This document shows positions 1 to 9,800 of a stretch of 35,003 nt of DNA, in pieces; the stretch's first letter is position 1; each line of letters begins with the position of its first letter. Under the pieces are notes generated by a model that saw only the letters and a program-made list of their open reading frames with translations, had not been told where the DNA came from and made no database searches. Origin of the DNA: an uncultured Alphaproteobacteria bacterium. GTDB lineage: Bacteria > Pseudomonadota > Alphaproteobacteria > RF32 > CAG-239. The translations under genes were made by a program, and so were the position numbers. The stretch lies in the NCBI GenBank assembly GCA_944392865.1, contig CALXYD010000013.1, positions 1-35,003 of the forward strand, given 5' to 3'.

Positions 1-929
1 CGCTCGCGCACATCCTGAGGAACAAGTAAATCCCGCCTTTCTACAATATAATTCCAAAATTCCCTGCGGGGCGGACGGTCGTATATGCTCCAAAACCGGC
101 GGTGCGCGCGCTGGTTATCAGTAAACTCAACCAATGTCGGATCTTTCAACCCCAACTCATTGTCTTCTTTGCGAAACATAAAATATTGATTGCGCTTTAG
201 CAGAACGAAAAGGCTGTCTTTGATTGATTCGTTATCTTTGGAAAGTAAATCCGCCAGATAAAAATCCGCGTCCAGTATCCCCAGTTGTTTTGCCTTTTCC
301 CAATCAATTTTAATGGAAGGCTTGACTTCCTGAAGCCATTTAAAATAAACGGTTACAAAGTTGTTTTTGGTAACGGCTATATTGGAAACACCCTGACGGC
401 CTAAAACAAAATTGGCTTTAATAAATTTTTTCAGCTCTTTTTCGTCTTTGTCATAATAAAATAGTTGCGATTTCTTTTCCAGCTCCTCTTTAACCAGATT
501 ATACAGCTGAATAAACTCTTTAGTTCCGTGGTCGGAAGAAGTTACCGTCCAGTCAAAATCGTTCTGCGAAAATACGGCTGACACCGCATTATATTGAATA
601 AAAGCGATTTTTTCGGCATCAAACGCGCCCAGAAATACCGGCGGCAAATATTCTTCAAAAGTCCGCGCTTTGCCGATTGTCATTATCAACTGCACAAAGG
701 ACTCGTAAATATTTTGCCGATTGCCGCGTTTTGCCTCCGCCCATAAAAGCGATTGGGTTATCTCGTTTTCGGTAAACAGCGTTTTCTGCCGGCCGCCGGA
801 TTTATCCGTTATTTTGGCGATGCAAAAATCCACATTGCCGATAATTTTTGTGCCATCATAATCTTTGAAAAAATCCGCCGCAACCTTGTTCTTTAATTCC
901 TCTTCACGCAGCGTGTTTGCATAAGCCAT
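1..929 (-). CDS. Fused restriction endonuclease / DNA methyltransferase (type IIG-like), N-terminal part only
   Basis: The frame is open from an ATG at 929 to the left edge, giving 309 residues with no stop; the rest lies outside the window. Near the N-terminus Asp34 (GNVDF) followed by WAEAK (Glu65, Lys67) fits a PD-(D/E)XK nuclease core. The last residues seen (LVPQDVRER) match, from memory, the region just before the SAM-binding methylase domain in large Bacteroides- and Treponema-type restriction-modification proteins. The expected role is to cut foreign DNA and methylate the host's sites from one polypeptide. The start is supported by GGAG 7 bases upstream. A structured leader ending in a terminator precedes the gene (950-1182), so expression is probably attenuated. 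The methylase motifs themselves are not visible here. The assignment therefore rests on the N-terminal region and recalled family resemblance. Confidence 0.68.
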   Translation of the reverse strand, partial: MAYANTLREEELKNKVAADFFKDYDGTKIIGNVDFCIAKITDKSGGRQKTLFTENEITQSLLWAEAKRGNRQNIYESFVQLIMTIGKARTFEEYLPPVFLGAFDAEKIAFIQYNAVSAVFSQNDFDWTVTSSDHGTKEFIQLYNLVKEELEKKSQLFYYDKDEKELKKFIKANFVLGRQGVSNIAVTKNNFVTVYFKWLQEVKPSIKIDWEKAKQLGILDADFYLADLLSKDNESIKDSLFVLLKRNQYFMFRKEDNELGLKDPTLVEFTDNQRAHRRFWSIYDRPPRREFWNYIVERRDLLVPQDVRE

Positions 930-942
930 TTTTTACTCCAAC

Positions 943-966
943 AAAAAAAGCCGCTGATGAAGCGAC
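943..966 (-). terminator. Attenuator-like intrinsic terminator before the restriction-modification gene
   Basis: On the minus strand GTCGCT (961-966) pairs with AGCGGC (950-955) across a five-base loop, with one G-U pair, and is followed directly by seven Ts (943-949). It ends about 14 bases before the ATG and just ahead of the GGAG ribosome binding site. It can therefore only matter as an attenuator for that gene. Its 5' arm GTCGC is also complementary to GCGAC at 1061-1065, so an alternative fold could prevent the terminator. Confidence 0.55.
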
Positions 967-1182
967 TGGAAGTTGGAAACTACTCCATATGAAGGTAGTG
1001 CGACATATTAGCAAACATATTTATATTGCCACGCGGCAAATATGCCTTATAGCCTATTTTGTCGCCTTCCAGCCATTAGCCAGAAGGCGTGCAAAATTAT
1101 CGCCTTTACACAGACGCATATGGAAGAGGTTTCCACACCTCAGAACATTCATCAGATGTTCCGCTTAAAAGATTAGCGGCTA
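950..1182 (-). ncRNA. Structured leader RNA, possible C4/CI-type antisense RNA
   Basis: This gene-free stretch is dense in inverted repeats. On the minus strand, local hairpins are CCGCT/AGCGG (1161-1179), AACAT/ATGTT (1144-1160), AAGGCG/CGCCTT (1084-1106), TTGCC/GGCAA around 1025-1040, and ACTAC/GTAGT (979-999). Two blocks near the 5' end (1117-1124 and 1130-1134) are complementary, in the right antiparallel order, to two blocks near the 3' end (984-991 and 975-979): 8 bp plus 5 bp separated by a small internal loop. A second pair, 1066-1072 with 966-972, gives 7 bp. Two-block complementarity between an upstream RNA and the leader of the following gene is how P1 c4 and P4 CI RNAs work. A weak promoter fits upstream (TTGCAA at 1193-1198, 17 bp, TAATCT at 1170-1175). 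The RNA class is inferred; the pairings are seen. Confidence 0.45.
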
Positions 1183-1211
1183 TGTTTTGATTTTGCAAGA
1201 ATTTTTTAGCT

Positions 1212-1245
1212 ATAAAAAATCCCCTGCAATTTTGCACTGCAGGGG
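1212..1245 (-). terminator. Rho-independent terminator of the autotransporter gene
   Basis: CCCCTGCA (1221-1228) pairs perfectly with TGCAGGGG (1238-1245) across a nine-base loop. On the minus strand the stem is followed by A and a run of six Ts. It begins eight bases after the autotransporter stop codon. Confidence 0.85.
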
Positions 1246-1252
1246 GGCGAGA

Positions 1253-4200
1253 TTAGAAATTATATTTCAACCCGACATCAACTTTTATCGGATACTCTTT
1301 TTCAAGGTATTGCAACAATTCGCCATAGACGGAAAAGTCTTTGTAGTCGTAGTTGATTCTGGCGGACAGAATCCCACGGTCGCGCGAATTTATATGCTCT
1401 ATGTCACGGAGCTTGTAATTGCCGAATGTGTCATTTATACGGGCGTCCATCCCGCGATACGGGTCGGCAAACTCGTGGTAATATCCAATTCCTAAGGCGA
1501 CGTTCAGACGATTATCTTCAGAAAATTCTATATCTTTATCCAGATACAAGCCCAAGGCGCTTTCCAATGAGAATATGTGCGTTGAATCAACCCTTAACGC
1601 AAGCGAATCGTCGCCCTCATCCATCGCGTCCTGATACCAGCCGGTTGCGTTAAAGCCGATAAACGGCGTTAAGTTTACCGCACCCAAATTCATCGTATAG
1701 CGCAACTCGTTTAGCCAGCCGTAAGTTATTTCCGTCGTATCTGCTTCATAAGTCTTTTCATAACCGCGGCGGCGATAATCTCCGTCGGCAAAGCCCAAAC
1801 GTGCCATGGAAACGGCGGTTATTCCGTTGGCATTGGTATAGGTCAGCGGGACATAGCCCTGAACCATAAAGCTCTTACGCGACGAATCGTTATTGTAATC
1901 GGTATCAATATGCGTAAAGCTGATACCGGCGCCCAAACGGTATTTATTGTTTAACCGTTTGTCATACAACGCATACATACTTTGCGACATAATATCATAT
2001 CCGCTCAAAGTTCCGTGGTCATCGCGGCCGATGTATATGCCGTCGGCGCCGACCATTTTGCGGACATCCTTATTTTCTTTCGTAAACAGCTCGGACATCA
2101 TCGCCCGGTCAAGGCTTCTCTGAACTTTCAGATTTTCCTGCGCGATATTCGGCAGAACCGACGTGCCGAGAATATCCGCCTCGCGCTGGTCATATTCGCT
2201 TTTAGTGGAAGCGGACTTCAACGCATTATACAAATCGCTGTTTTGCGCGTATTGATAGTTCATCGCCAGATATGAGGCTTTATCGGCATCGGTTACTTCG
2301 TCAAAGCCTTTCATATTCATTACGACATCATATTTGCCGTCGGCATTTTCTTCCGCAGAGGCGGTATAGAGATACGAATTAGACTTTAATTCAACATCAT
2401 CAATGCTTTCGGCCGATAAAGCATTTTCCACCGAAGAAGATGTTGAAAATGTGTCTTTGACAACATCAGAAGATACTTTGAGCGTTCCGCTTATATCATC
2501 TTTGCTTTCAAAACTTCCGCCGGTATTTAAGACAACATTCTCGCCCCAGGCATCAAAGTTAATCGCGCTTTCGCTGACAACTTCGCCGCTGTTGTTAAAC
2601 ACCGCGCCGTTCTCCAACTTAATCGCCGTGCCGTTGTTGCAGTCGCCGCCGGAACATTCTTCGCCGTTTATGGTTATTGTGCCGCTGTTGCTGACGGTGG
2701 CAGTGGCGCCGGAAGCATAAATACCGATATTTTCCTTTTCGCCGTTGAGGTTAATTTTTCCGCGATTCTCCACACTTGTCGTGCCGGCCGGCGTGCCGTC
2801 CGAGATGGCGTATATGCCGTAATTGTTGCCGGTGCCGCTGACATTTATAACGCCGTTGACATCATTGACAACGCTCCCCTTGTCTATGTATATTCCGTAA
2901 GCGTCCGCTCCGCCTGTGCTTTCTACATTTATTTCGGCATCATTTCTTATTTGCGCATTGTCGCCCTTCATTCCATACGCAATGCCGTTTCCGCGTGAAG
3001 TTATGTTAATGGAAGAACCGGTGCCGGAGTTGTCCAGATATGCCATATTACCATACATTCCGGCAACAACACCCTCATTTGAGCCGCCATACGCGTCAAC
3101 ATTTATCGTGCCGACAACATTGGCGTTGGCGCTTGAGCTATATGCATTATAGGCTTTGCCGTTATCCACATAAATACCGTAATACTGACCATTGGACATT
3201 GCCGACTGGGCGCTGGCGGTTACGTTTATTGTTCCGGAAACATTGCCGGCAGCGTCTCCCTCTTTTTCATTATAGTAGAAAGCATTATAGACGGTTTTGG
3301 GTTGAGCTTCGCTTTCATCTTCATCTACCCTGTGGCTGGTGGCATATATGCCATACATTAAATTTGGCGCCCGCCCGCGTGTAGATTCTACGGTAATATT
3401 TCCTTCAACGGTGTTTTTATCATTCACCAAAGCCGCATTATATACTTGCGTTCCCTGCGGATTTATCGAATCTGTCCATATACCGGCGGCCGTTGAATAG
3501 CCGTTTTTGGTTTCCGTATTGGTTACAGTGATGTTTCCGGTTACAACCGTAGCGGTATTTTCATTTTGCCCGGTGCTGTATGCATTGGCTATCGTCGCAC
3601 CGTTGCTCTCAATTCCGCGCAAATTGACCATGCTGACCGTGCTGTTGTCGGTTACGTTTATATTGCCGATCGTTTCCAGCTTTACATCCGAGCCTGAATT
3701 TGCGTAAGCGTTATATACATTGCCGGCCGCAAATATGCCGGTTACCTGCTGGGTGAGGTTGCTGTATCCCTCTATGCTTACTTCAATATTTCCAAGTGCA
3801 ACACCGTCGCCGTAAACCTGCGAAGACCTAAATGCATTGTATGTATTATTGTAATATATCCCCATATCCTTCTTTTCATCTTCGGCATTATATGTCTGTT
3901 GCGCGGAATATATCCCGTATGCACTGCCGCCATTGGTATTTTTGGCAATGATATTGCCGGTCGCATTATACCCTTTGGCATTATATATGCTGGTTTTGGT
4001 ATTATTTGAACCTGAGGCGTATATACCTATGGCCGATGACATCTCCGAGTTGGAGGTTACGTCAATAGTTCCTTCCGAATAGAAGTCGCCGATACTGTAA
4101 TAATATTTCTTAAATTGCGTTTCGCTGTTTGTAATCGTTCCATTGCCGGAAATACCGAAGACATTGCCGTTTCCGTTCAGGACTATTGAACCCGAGGCAA

Positions 4201-6649
4201 CAATGTTGGAAACAGGCGAATCCAGATACGCCAGCGCATTATTTATTTTTCCGGTGCTGTTAGTCCCGCTGATGCCGGTAATATCGCCCGTTCCCGCATG
4301 CGTTATATTTATTGACCCCGTTGCGAGCGAGTTGACATTAACGCCACCGATAGAATTTGAGTAGGCGTTATAGATATTGCCGCCACCCTCTATACCGACG
4401 ATTTTGCCGGTGCTTCCGCTTACGGCTCCGCCTTCTTCCGTTTCTTTGGAGATGTTTATCTCCCCGGTAGATACGTTCATTGTTTTGCCATCACCGGTTG
4501 CGTAGGTAAAGGCGTTGTATATGTCATTCTCGGATGAATTGTACATACCATAAATCGTAGAACCGGTATTGACATCTTTGATATTTATTTTGCCGGTTGC
4601 ATAGTTGTTGCAGCCCAGACATTCTTCTGTGCCGTTATGAATAACAGCCGCATTATATATATCCGACTGCGAATATATGCCGTATACGAAATTTCCGCCG
4701 GTATTTTTGTTGGTTATGTTGATGTTTCCCTCATTTGAACCTGCGGTTGTCAAACCGTTATAGACACTTCCGTAATAGGTTATATTCCCCTCTTCATCCA
4801 TCGATTCATAGGGCTTCATACCATAGATATCGCGAAGGATACCGTCGTTTTCCACCGTTATTGTGCTGTTATTGATATTAGAATTATACATTCCAATCAA
4901 ATCATCTGCACGCTGTTCACAAACGCCGCTGACGCCCATACGCCAACCGTTTTCCGTATCGCAAGTGCATTGTTTGGTTTTGTCATCATAAAGATAACCC
5001 TCAATGACCTGATTATTTTCATCAAGACAGTCTACCCTAATGCAATTGTTATCCGTTGGGCTGAATTGATACCCTACACCACATTCCGTACAGTCTTCAT
5101 TTTGCTCTATCGGCGCACGGTTCGGCGCACATTTGTTGCCACAGTGAGCGCCATCAGAATCTATGGTAATTTCATATTCTATCGGACAGATATCACAATT
5201 CGGCCCGGTCCATTTCTCTTCGCAGACATAACTTGTGCGGATACAGGTATCGCTATCCGGATAATAAGTATAGCCCTCTTCTTCAGGACATTCGCAATTT
5301 TCGTCAAATCCGCTTTTGCAAACACACTCCGTGCCATATTGCTCGTAGTGCAAAGGACATTCCATCGGTTCCAGACACTGTAATGTCTGCGTCTCATCGT
5401 TGTAATAAGTCACATATCCTTCATCACAAACACATTTACCATTTTCTTGTGTCTGGTGCGGATTGTTGCCACATTGCAAATCCGCAAAACACAAGCCACC
5501 GAAATTCAAATAATTTTCAGCACATTCAGAGCAATCCGCACCCTTATAGCCCGTATAGCAATAAGAACAGGTTTTAAGTTCTATATCGTAATGCCCGTGG
5601 GAGTTGCAATATAATTCGTTATAATTGTTCCACTCCTCAATGGTTTCGTCGCCTTCCTGATAATCGCCGCCATCGGTTTGAGAGCAGCCGCCGTTATAAG
5701 GGTCTCCGTGATAACCGCGATACTCATTACAAACGCATGTTCCGTCATCCGTCGGAATAGAATTGGGATATTGCTCACAGGTTTTGGTGCTGTAACATTT
5801 ACTTGGATTGCCAAAGGTATCATAACCAGTTTCGCACTGACGACAAGAATTTCTATCCTGATCGGCACAATGTTCAATATTCAGATAGCAACGTCTTATG
5901 TCGCCATGATTGCCATAGCCGGGCACACAATTATCCGGGCAGGTATCCGCATACTGTCCGCCTTCTTCACAATTGGCAATAGGCGGATAACAGCCTGTTT
6001 CACTACCGTAATGGTCAAACCCCGGATCGCACAAACATTGCTCAGAGGCTTCGTCCCAGTGGGAATTTGCCGGACATTCCGGTATCGGTTCCGGATCAGG
6101 ATCCGGGTCGGGATCTGGGTCGGGATCCGGGTCTGGGTCTGGGTCTGGGTCGGGATCAGGATCCGGATCGGGATCAGGATCAGGTTCATCGCCGCTGCTA
6201 CTTCCATCCGTATCGCCGCGGAAAATATAAGCCGCAGTTATCGCACCGGCAGCCAACGCCGCCGTTCCCAACAGATATGGTTCATCTGGTGTATATTCTT
6301 TTACAGCGGATTGTGCCGCCGATATACCGAAAAAACGACGATAAGAGCTGTCCGGCACTTTTTTCAAACAGGCCGGCGTTGCATTGGCGCCATACGCAGT
6401 CAAGACGTTATACGCTTTTTTATCCTGCCGGACAACCGAAAGGCAGACGGCATTAAGTCCTCTTTCATCTACGCTTTCCACGGAATATCCGCGTTGCAAC
6501 AACGTTTCAATTTTCTCAACATTATTTTGCCTTGCCAGTTCATAAAAAGCGCGGGCAACACTTACGGTGCCGCCTGCCGCATACGACTTTACACTTATGC
6601 CACAAAGCAAAAACGCCAATAAGGCACATATTTTTTTGTTTATCTTCAT
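1253..6649 (-). CDS. Cysteine-rich autotransporter with ankyrin-like N-terminus, Asp-Pro repeat and C-terminal beta-barrel
   Basis: This is a 1798-residue predicted outer-membrane or surface protein. Domains in order: signal peptide (1-24, cleavage after KSYA); ankyrin-like segment (about 29-95); hydrophobic helix rich in Ala and Gly (about 124-143); Asp-Pro repeat (about 155-190); EGF-like modules with about 44 cysteines (190-577); a long Asn/Gly/Thr-rich passenger with recurring YGIY, YNA and GNINV motifs, probably a beta-helix (580-1480); and a type V barrel from about 1530 ending VGLKYNF, with the usual terminal Phe. The ATG at 6649 is preferred over an in-frame TTG at 6688 because it begins the signal peptide and has GGA upstream. 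The extra 13 codons would also cover a palindrome (6680-6695). A role in adhesion or surface display is inferred. Such a cysteine load is unusual for an autotransporter. Confidence 0.85.
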   Translation of the reverse strand: MKINKKICALLAFLLCGISVKSYAAGGTVSVARAFYELARQNNVEKIETLLQRGYSVESVDERGLNAVCLSVVRQDKKAYNVLTAYGANATPACLKKVPDSSYRRFFGISAAQSAVKEYTPDEPYLLGTAALAAGAITAAYIFRGDTDGSSSGDEPDPDPDPDPDPDPDPDPDPDPDPDPDPDPDPEPIPECPANSHWDEASEQCLCDPGFDHYGSETGCYPPIANCEEGGQYADTCPDNCVPGYGNHGDIRRCYLNIEHCADQDRNSCRQCETGYDTFGNPSKCYSTKTCEQYPNSIPTDDGTCVCNEYRGYHGDPYNGGCSQTDGGDYQEGDETIEEWNNYNELYCNSHGHYDIELKTCSYCYTGYKGADCSECAENYLNFGGLCFADLQCGNNPHQTQENGKCVCDEGYVTYYNDETQTLQCLEPMECPLHYEQYGTECVCKSGFDENCECPEEEGYTYYPDSDTCIRTSYVCEEKWTGPNCDICPIEYEITIDSDGAHCGNKCAPNRAPIEQNEDCTECGVGYQFSPTDNNCIRVDCLDENNQVIEGYLYDDKTKQCTCDTENGWRMGVSGVCEQRADDLIGMYNSNINNSTITVENDGILRDIYGMKPYESMDEEGNITYYGSVYNGLTTAGSNEGNINITNKNTGGNFVYGIYSQSDIYNAAVIHNGTEECLGCNNYATGKINIKDVNTGSTIYGMYNSSENDIYNAFTYATGDGKTMNVSTGEINISKETEEGGAVSGSTGKIVGIEGGGNIYNAYSNSIGGVNVNSLATGSINITHAGTGDITGISGTNSTGKINNALAYLDSPVSNIVASGSIVLNGNGNVFGISGNGTITNSETQFKKYYYSIGDFYSEGTIDVTSNSEMSSAIGIYASGSNNTKTSIYNAKGYNATGNIIAKNTNGGSAYGIYSAQQTYNAEDEKKDMGIYYNNTYNAFRSSQVYGDGVALGNIEVSIEGYSNLTQQVTGIFAAGNVYNAYANSGSDVKLETIGNINVTDNSTVSMVNLRGIESNGATIANAYSTGQNENTATVVTGNITVTNTETKNGYSTAAGIWTDSINPQGTQVYNAALVNDKNTVEGNITVESTRGRAPNLMYGIYATSHRVDEDESEAQPKTVYNAFYYNEKEGDAAGNVSGTINVTASAQSAMSNGQYYGIYVDNGKAYNAYSSSANANVVGTINVDAYGGSNEGVVAGMYGNMAYLDNSGTGSSINITSRGNGIAYGMKGDNAQIRNDAEINVESTGGADAYGIYIDKGSVVNDVNGVINVSGTGNNYGIYAISDGTPAGTTSVENRGKINLNGEKENIGIYASGATATVSNSGTITINGEECSGGDCNNGTAIKLENGAVFNNSGEVVSESAINFDAWGENVVLNTGGSFESKDDISGTLKVSSDVVKDTFSTSSSVENALSAESIDDVELKSNSYLYTASAEENADGKYDVVMNMKGFDEVTDADKASYLAMNYQYAQNSDLYNALKSASTKSEYDQREADILGTSVLPNIAQENLKVQRSLDRAMMSELFTKENKDVRKMVGADGIYIGRDDHGTLSGYDIMSQSMYALYDKRLNNKYRLGAGISFTHIDTDYNNDSSRKSFMVQGYVPLTYTNANGITAVSMARLGFADGDYRRRGYEKTYEADTTEITYGWLNELRYTMNLGAVNLTPFIGFNATGWYQDAMDEGDDSLALRVDSTHIFSLESALGLYLDKDIEFSEDNRLNVALGIGYYHEFADPYRGMDARINDTFGNYKLRDIEHINSRDRGILSARINYDYKDFSVYGELLQYLEKEYPIKVDVGLKYNF
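6091..6186 (-). repeat. Hexanucleotide tandem repeat encoding about 16 Asp-Pro pairs
   Basis: The unit is close to GGATCN or GGGTCN on the plus strand, read as Asp-Pro on the coding strand, repeated about 16 times without interruption inside the autotransporter gene. Units differ mainly at third codon positions. The product is a stiff, acidic linker between the hydrophobic helix and the cysteine-rich region. Because the unit is six bases, gain or loss of units changes linker length without a frameshift. Confidence 0.9.
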
Positions 6650-6679
6650 ACGTTTATTCCACAATCCGGCTGTGTTTTC

Positions 6680-6695
6680 AATATTCAAGAATATT
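6680..6695. promoter_or_regulatory. Palindrome upstream of the autotransporter start
   Basis: AATATTC and GAATATT form a perfect 7-bp inverted repeat with a two-base spacer, about 30 bases upstream of the preferred ATG of the autotransporter. It could be an operator or part of the 5' leader. No known binding-site consensus was recognised. Confidence 0.3.
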
Positions 6696-6764
6696 CTTTT
6701 GGGGTTATTGTAAGCAAAAATGTTTAAAAATTCGGTTAAGATTCGGTGTTTTTTTAAATTGCGC

Positions 6765-6793
6765 TTGATTTTATCGGATTTTGCGACTAGAGT
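6765..6793 (+). promoter_or_regulatory. Possible ileS promoter
   Basis: TTGATT (6765-6770) and TAGAGT (6788-6793) are separated by 17 bases, and the -10 element ends 31 bases before the ileS ATG. Four of six -10 positions match the sigma-70 consensus. The region is AT-rich, so a chance match is possible. Confidence 0.35.
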
Positions 6794-6824
6794 AGGCGAA
6801 GTTTGTTAGTTTGGGAATAAGCAG

Positions 6825-9800
6825 ATGAGAGAAAAGACGAAATACTATCCGGAATTGAACGCTAAAATAAATTTTCCCGAAATGGAAAAGAATATCTTAC
6901 GTTTTTGGGAAGACGACAAGACTTTTGAGAAATCCGTCCATAATCGCGACGGTGCGGCAGAGTTTGTTTTTTATGACGGACCGCCATTTGCGAACGGCAC
7001 ACCGCACTACGGGCATATCATGGTATCTTACGTCAAAGATGCCGTGGCGCGCTTTCAGACAATGAACGGCAAGAAAGTTGAACGCCGCCTTGGTTGGGAT
7101 TGCCACGGTTTACCGGCAGAAATGTCGGCGGAAAAACAGCTCGGCGTTTCCGGACGCAAACAGATTGAAGCTTACGGAGTTGAGAAATTTAACAATTTTT
7201 GCCGCACCGATGTTTTGAAGTATTCGGGAATCTGGGTTGATATGTTCAAGCGTATCGGGCGCTGGGTTGATTTCAACCACGACTATAAAACGATGAATTT
7301 ACCGTTTATGGAAAGCGTCATCCACAACTTCAAAGAATTGTATGACAAAGGGTTGGTTTATGAGGACTATCGCGTTTTGCCCTATTCCTGGGCGGCGGAA
7401 ACGCCTCTTTCCAATTTTGAGGTCAATCTCGGCTATCAGGAAAAAACCGACAATGCCATCACGGTTATGTTTACGCTTGAAACCGGGCAGAAAATTCTGG
7501 TATGGACGACAACACCCTGGACTTTGCCGTCAAACCTGATGCTGGCGGTCGGCAAAGATATTGACTATGCGGTTATGAATGAGAACGGACAGGATTACAT
7601 TATCGCCGAGGCACGGCTCGGAAGCTACAAAAAGCAGCTTGAACACGCGGTATTGGTTAAAAAGATTAAAGGCGCCGAACTGCTCGGGCTTGGCTATGAG
7701 CCGATGTTCCCTTATTTCCGCCATTTTAAGGACAAAGGCGCGTTTAAGGTTTTATCCGGCGAGTTTGTTTCTACCGAAGACGGTACGGGCGTTGTGCATA
7801 TCGCGCCGGGGTTCGGACAAGACGACTTTGAAGTTTGCCGCGCCTATGATGAGAATTTCCCGGTGGCCTGTCCGGTTGACGAAGCGGGCAAGTTTACGGC
7901 GGAAGTTTCCGATTATGCCGGAATGCAGGTGTTTGAGATCAATGAGCCGATTATGCAATGGCTTAAAACAAACGGGCTGCTGGTCAAGAAAGAGCAATAC
8001 ACGCATACTTATCCGTTCTGTTGGCGCACGGACACACCGTTAATCTACAAAGCGATGTCGTCGTGGTTTGTCAAAGTAACAGATTTTCGCGATGATATGG
8101 TTAAGAACAATCAGCAGATTAACTGGATTCCGGGGCATATCAAAGACGGACGGTTCGGCAAATGGCTGGAAGGTGCCCGCGACTGGTCAATTTCCCGCAA
8201 CCGCTTTTGGGGAACGCCGATTCCGGTTTGGAAATCGGATAATCCGCAATTTCCCAGGATTGACGTTTTCGGTTCTATTGCCGAATTAAAAGAAAAGACC
8301 GGGGTTGAAGTTACGGATTTACATAAGCCGTATATTGACGAGGTGGTATATCCGAATCCGGACGATCCGTCGGGCAAGACGATGATGCGCCGGGTCAGCG
8401 ATGTATTTGACTGCTGGTTTGAAAGCGGATCAATGCCATACGCACAAATACATTATCCGTTTGATAATAAAGAATGGTTTGAAAAACATTTTCCGGCCGA
8501 CTTTATTGTTGAAGCGATTGACCAGACACGCGGCTGGTTCTATACATTGACGGTGCTTTCCACCGCGCTGTTTAACAAGCCGGCGTTTAAGAACTGTATC
8601 TGCACCGGGCTGTTGATGGCCGAGGGCGGGCAAAAGCTTTCCAAACGGTTGAAAAATTATCCGGATCCGAACGATATTCTGGAGACAATCGGTTCAGATG
8701 CGTTGCGTTGGTTCCTGATTTCTTCGCCGGTTTTAAAAGGCGGCAATGTTGCTGTTGACAAAGAAGGCAAAGAAATTGCCAAGGCTGCGCGCAAGGCTTT
8801 GATTCCGTTTTGGAATGCATATTATTTCTTTACGCTTTATGCGAATGCGGAAGGGATTAAGGCACAAGAAATATCACATTCTTCCGATGTGCTGGACAGC
8901 TATATTCTGGCTAAATTGAAAGTGCTTGCCGCAACTGTTCGCCAAGAGATGGAAACATACGAAATTGCCCGTGCCTGTGCGGCTATTGAGGATTTTCTTG
9001 AGATTCTCAATAACTGGTATATCCGCCGCTCCCGCGCGCGTTTTTGGGACGGAAGCGACTTAAGCTCATTCAATACGCTTTATACCGTTTTGGTTAATAT
9101 TGCAAAAATTGCTGCGCCGCTGATGCCGTTTATGTGCGAGTTTGTTTATAAAGGGCTGACCGGCGGCGAATCGGTGCATTTGCAAGATGTTCCGGATTTA
9201 AGCGCCATTGCCGGAAACGACAAGCTTATCACGCAGATGGATATGGTGCGGGCGATTTCTTCGGTCGCCAAGGCTATCCGCGAAGAACATAAGCTTCGCA
9301 ACCGCCTACCGTTGCGCACAATGACCATTGCCGGCGACAATGCTTCGTCTTTGCAAGAATTTGTTGAAGTCTTGAAAGACGAGGTCAACGTCAAGCAAGT
9401 TGTGCTTAAAACGGATATTAACGATGTCGCCGGGCGTTTCCTTTATCTGAAAACGCCGCTTATCGGCAAAAGGCTTGGCGCGTATATGAAAGATATTATG
9501 GCTAAGTCAAAAACTAACGAGTGGCGGCAAAATGACGACGGGACGCTCTCCATTGCCGGACAGACGCTGTTTGCCGAAGAATACGAACTGCGGCTTGTCA
9601 TCAAAGAAGGGATGAGCGGGCAGGCTTTGCCGGACAATACGGCAGTCGTGATTTTGGATACGGAAGTTGACGCCGATTTGGAAAAAGAAGGTATAGCCCG
9701 CGACTTTGTGCGGATGATTCAGGCTTTGCGCAAGAGCAAGGACTTTGATATTTCCGACCGGATTAAGCTGGCCTATACTTCCGATAATGCAACGGTTAAA

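Noticed and set aside
917..1168. Small open frame on the plus strand across the leader of the restriction-modification gene
   Set aside because: The region is explained by RNA hairpins and long-range complementarity on the minus strand; the small frame has no ribosome binding site.
950..1182. Retron or tmRNA-like RNA
   Set aside because: No reverse transcriptase gene is adjacent, and no tRNA-like ends or tag-peptide frame were seen.
6091..6186. CRISPR-like array
   Set aside because: The repeat unit is six bases with no spacers and is translated in frame as Asp-Pro.
5678..6622. A 314-codon open frame on the plus strand opposite the 5' part of the autotransporter gene
   Set aside because: Its composition (long Ile/Arg/Gly runs opposite the Asp-Pro repeat) is a by-product of the repetitive coding strand; there is no ribosome binding site or recognisable domain.
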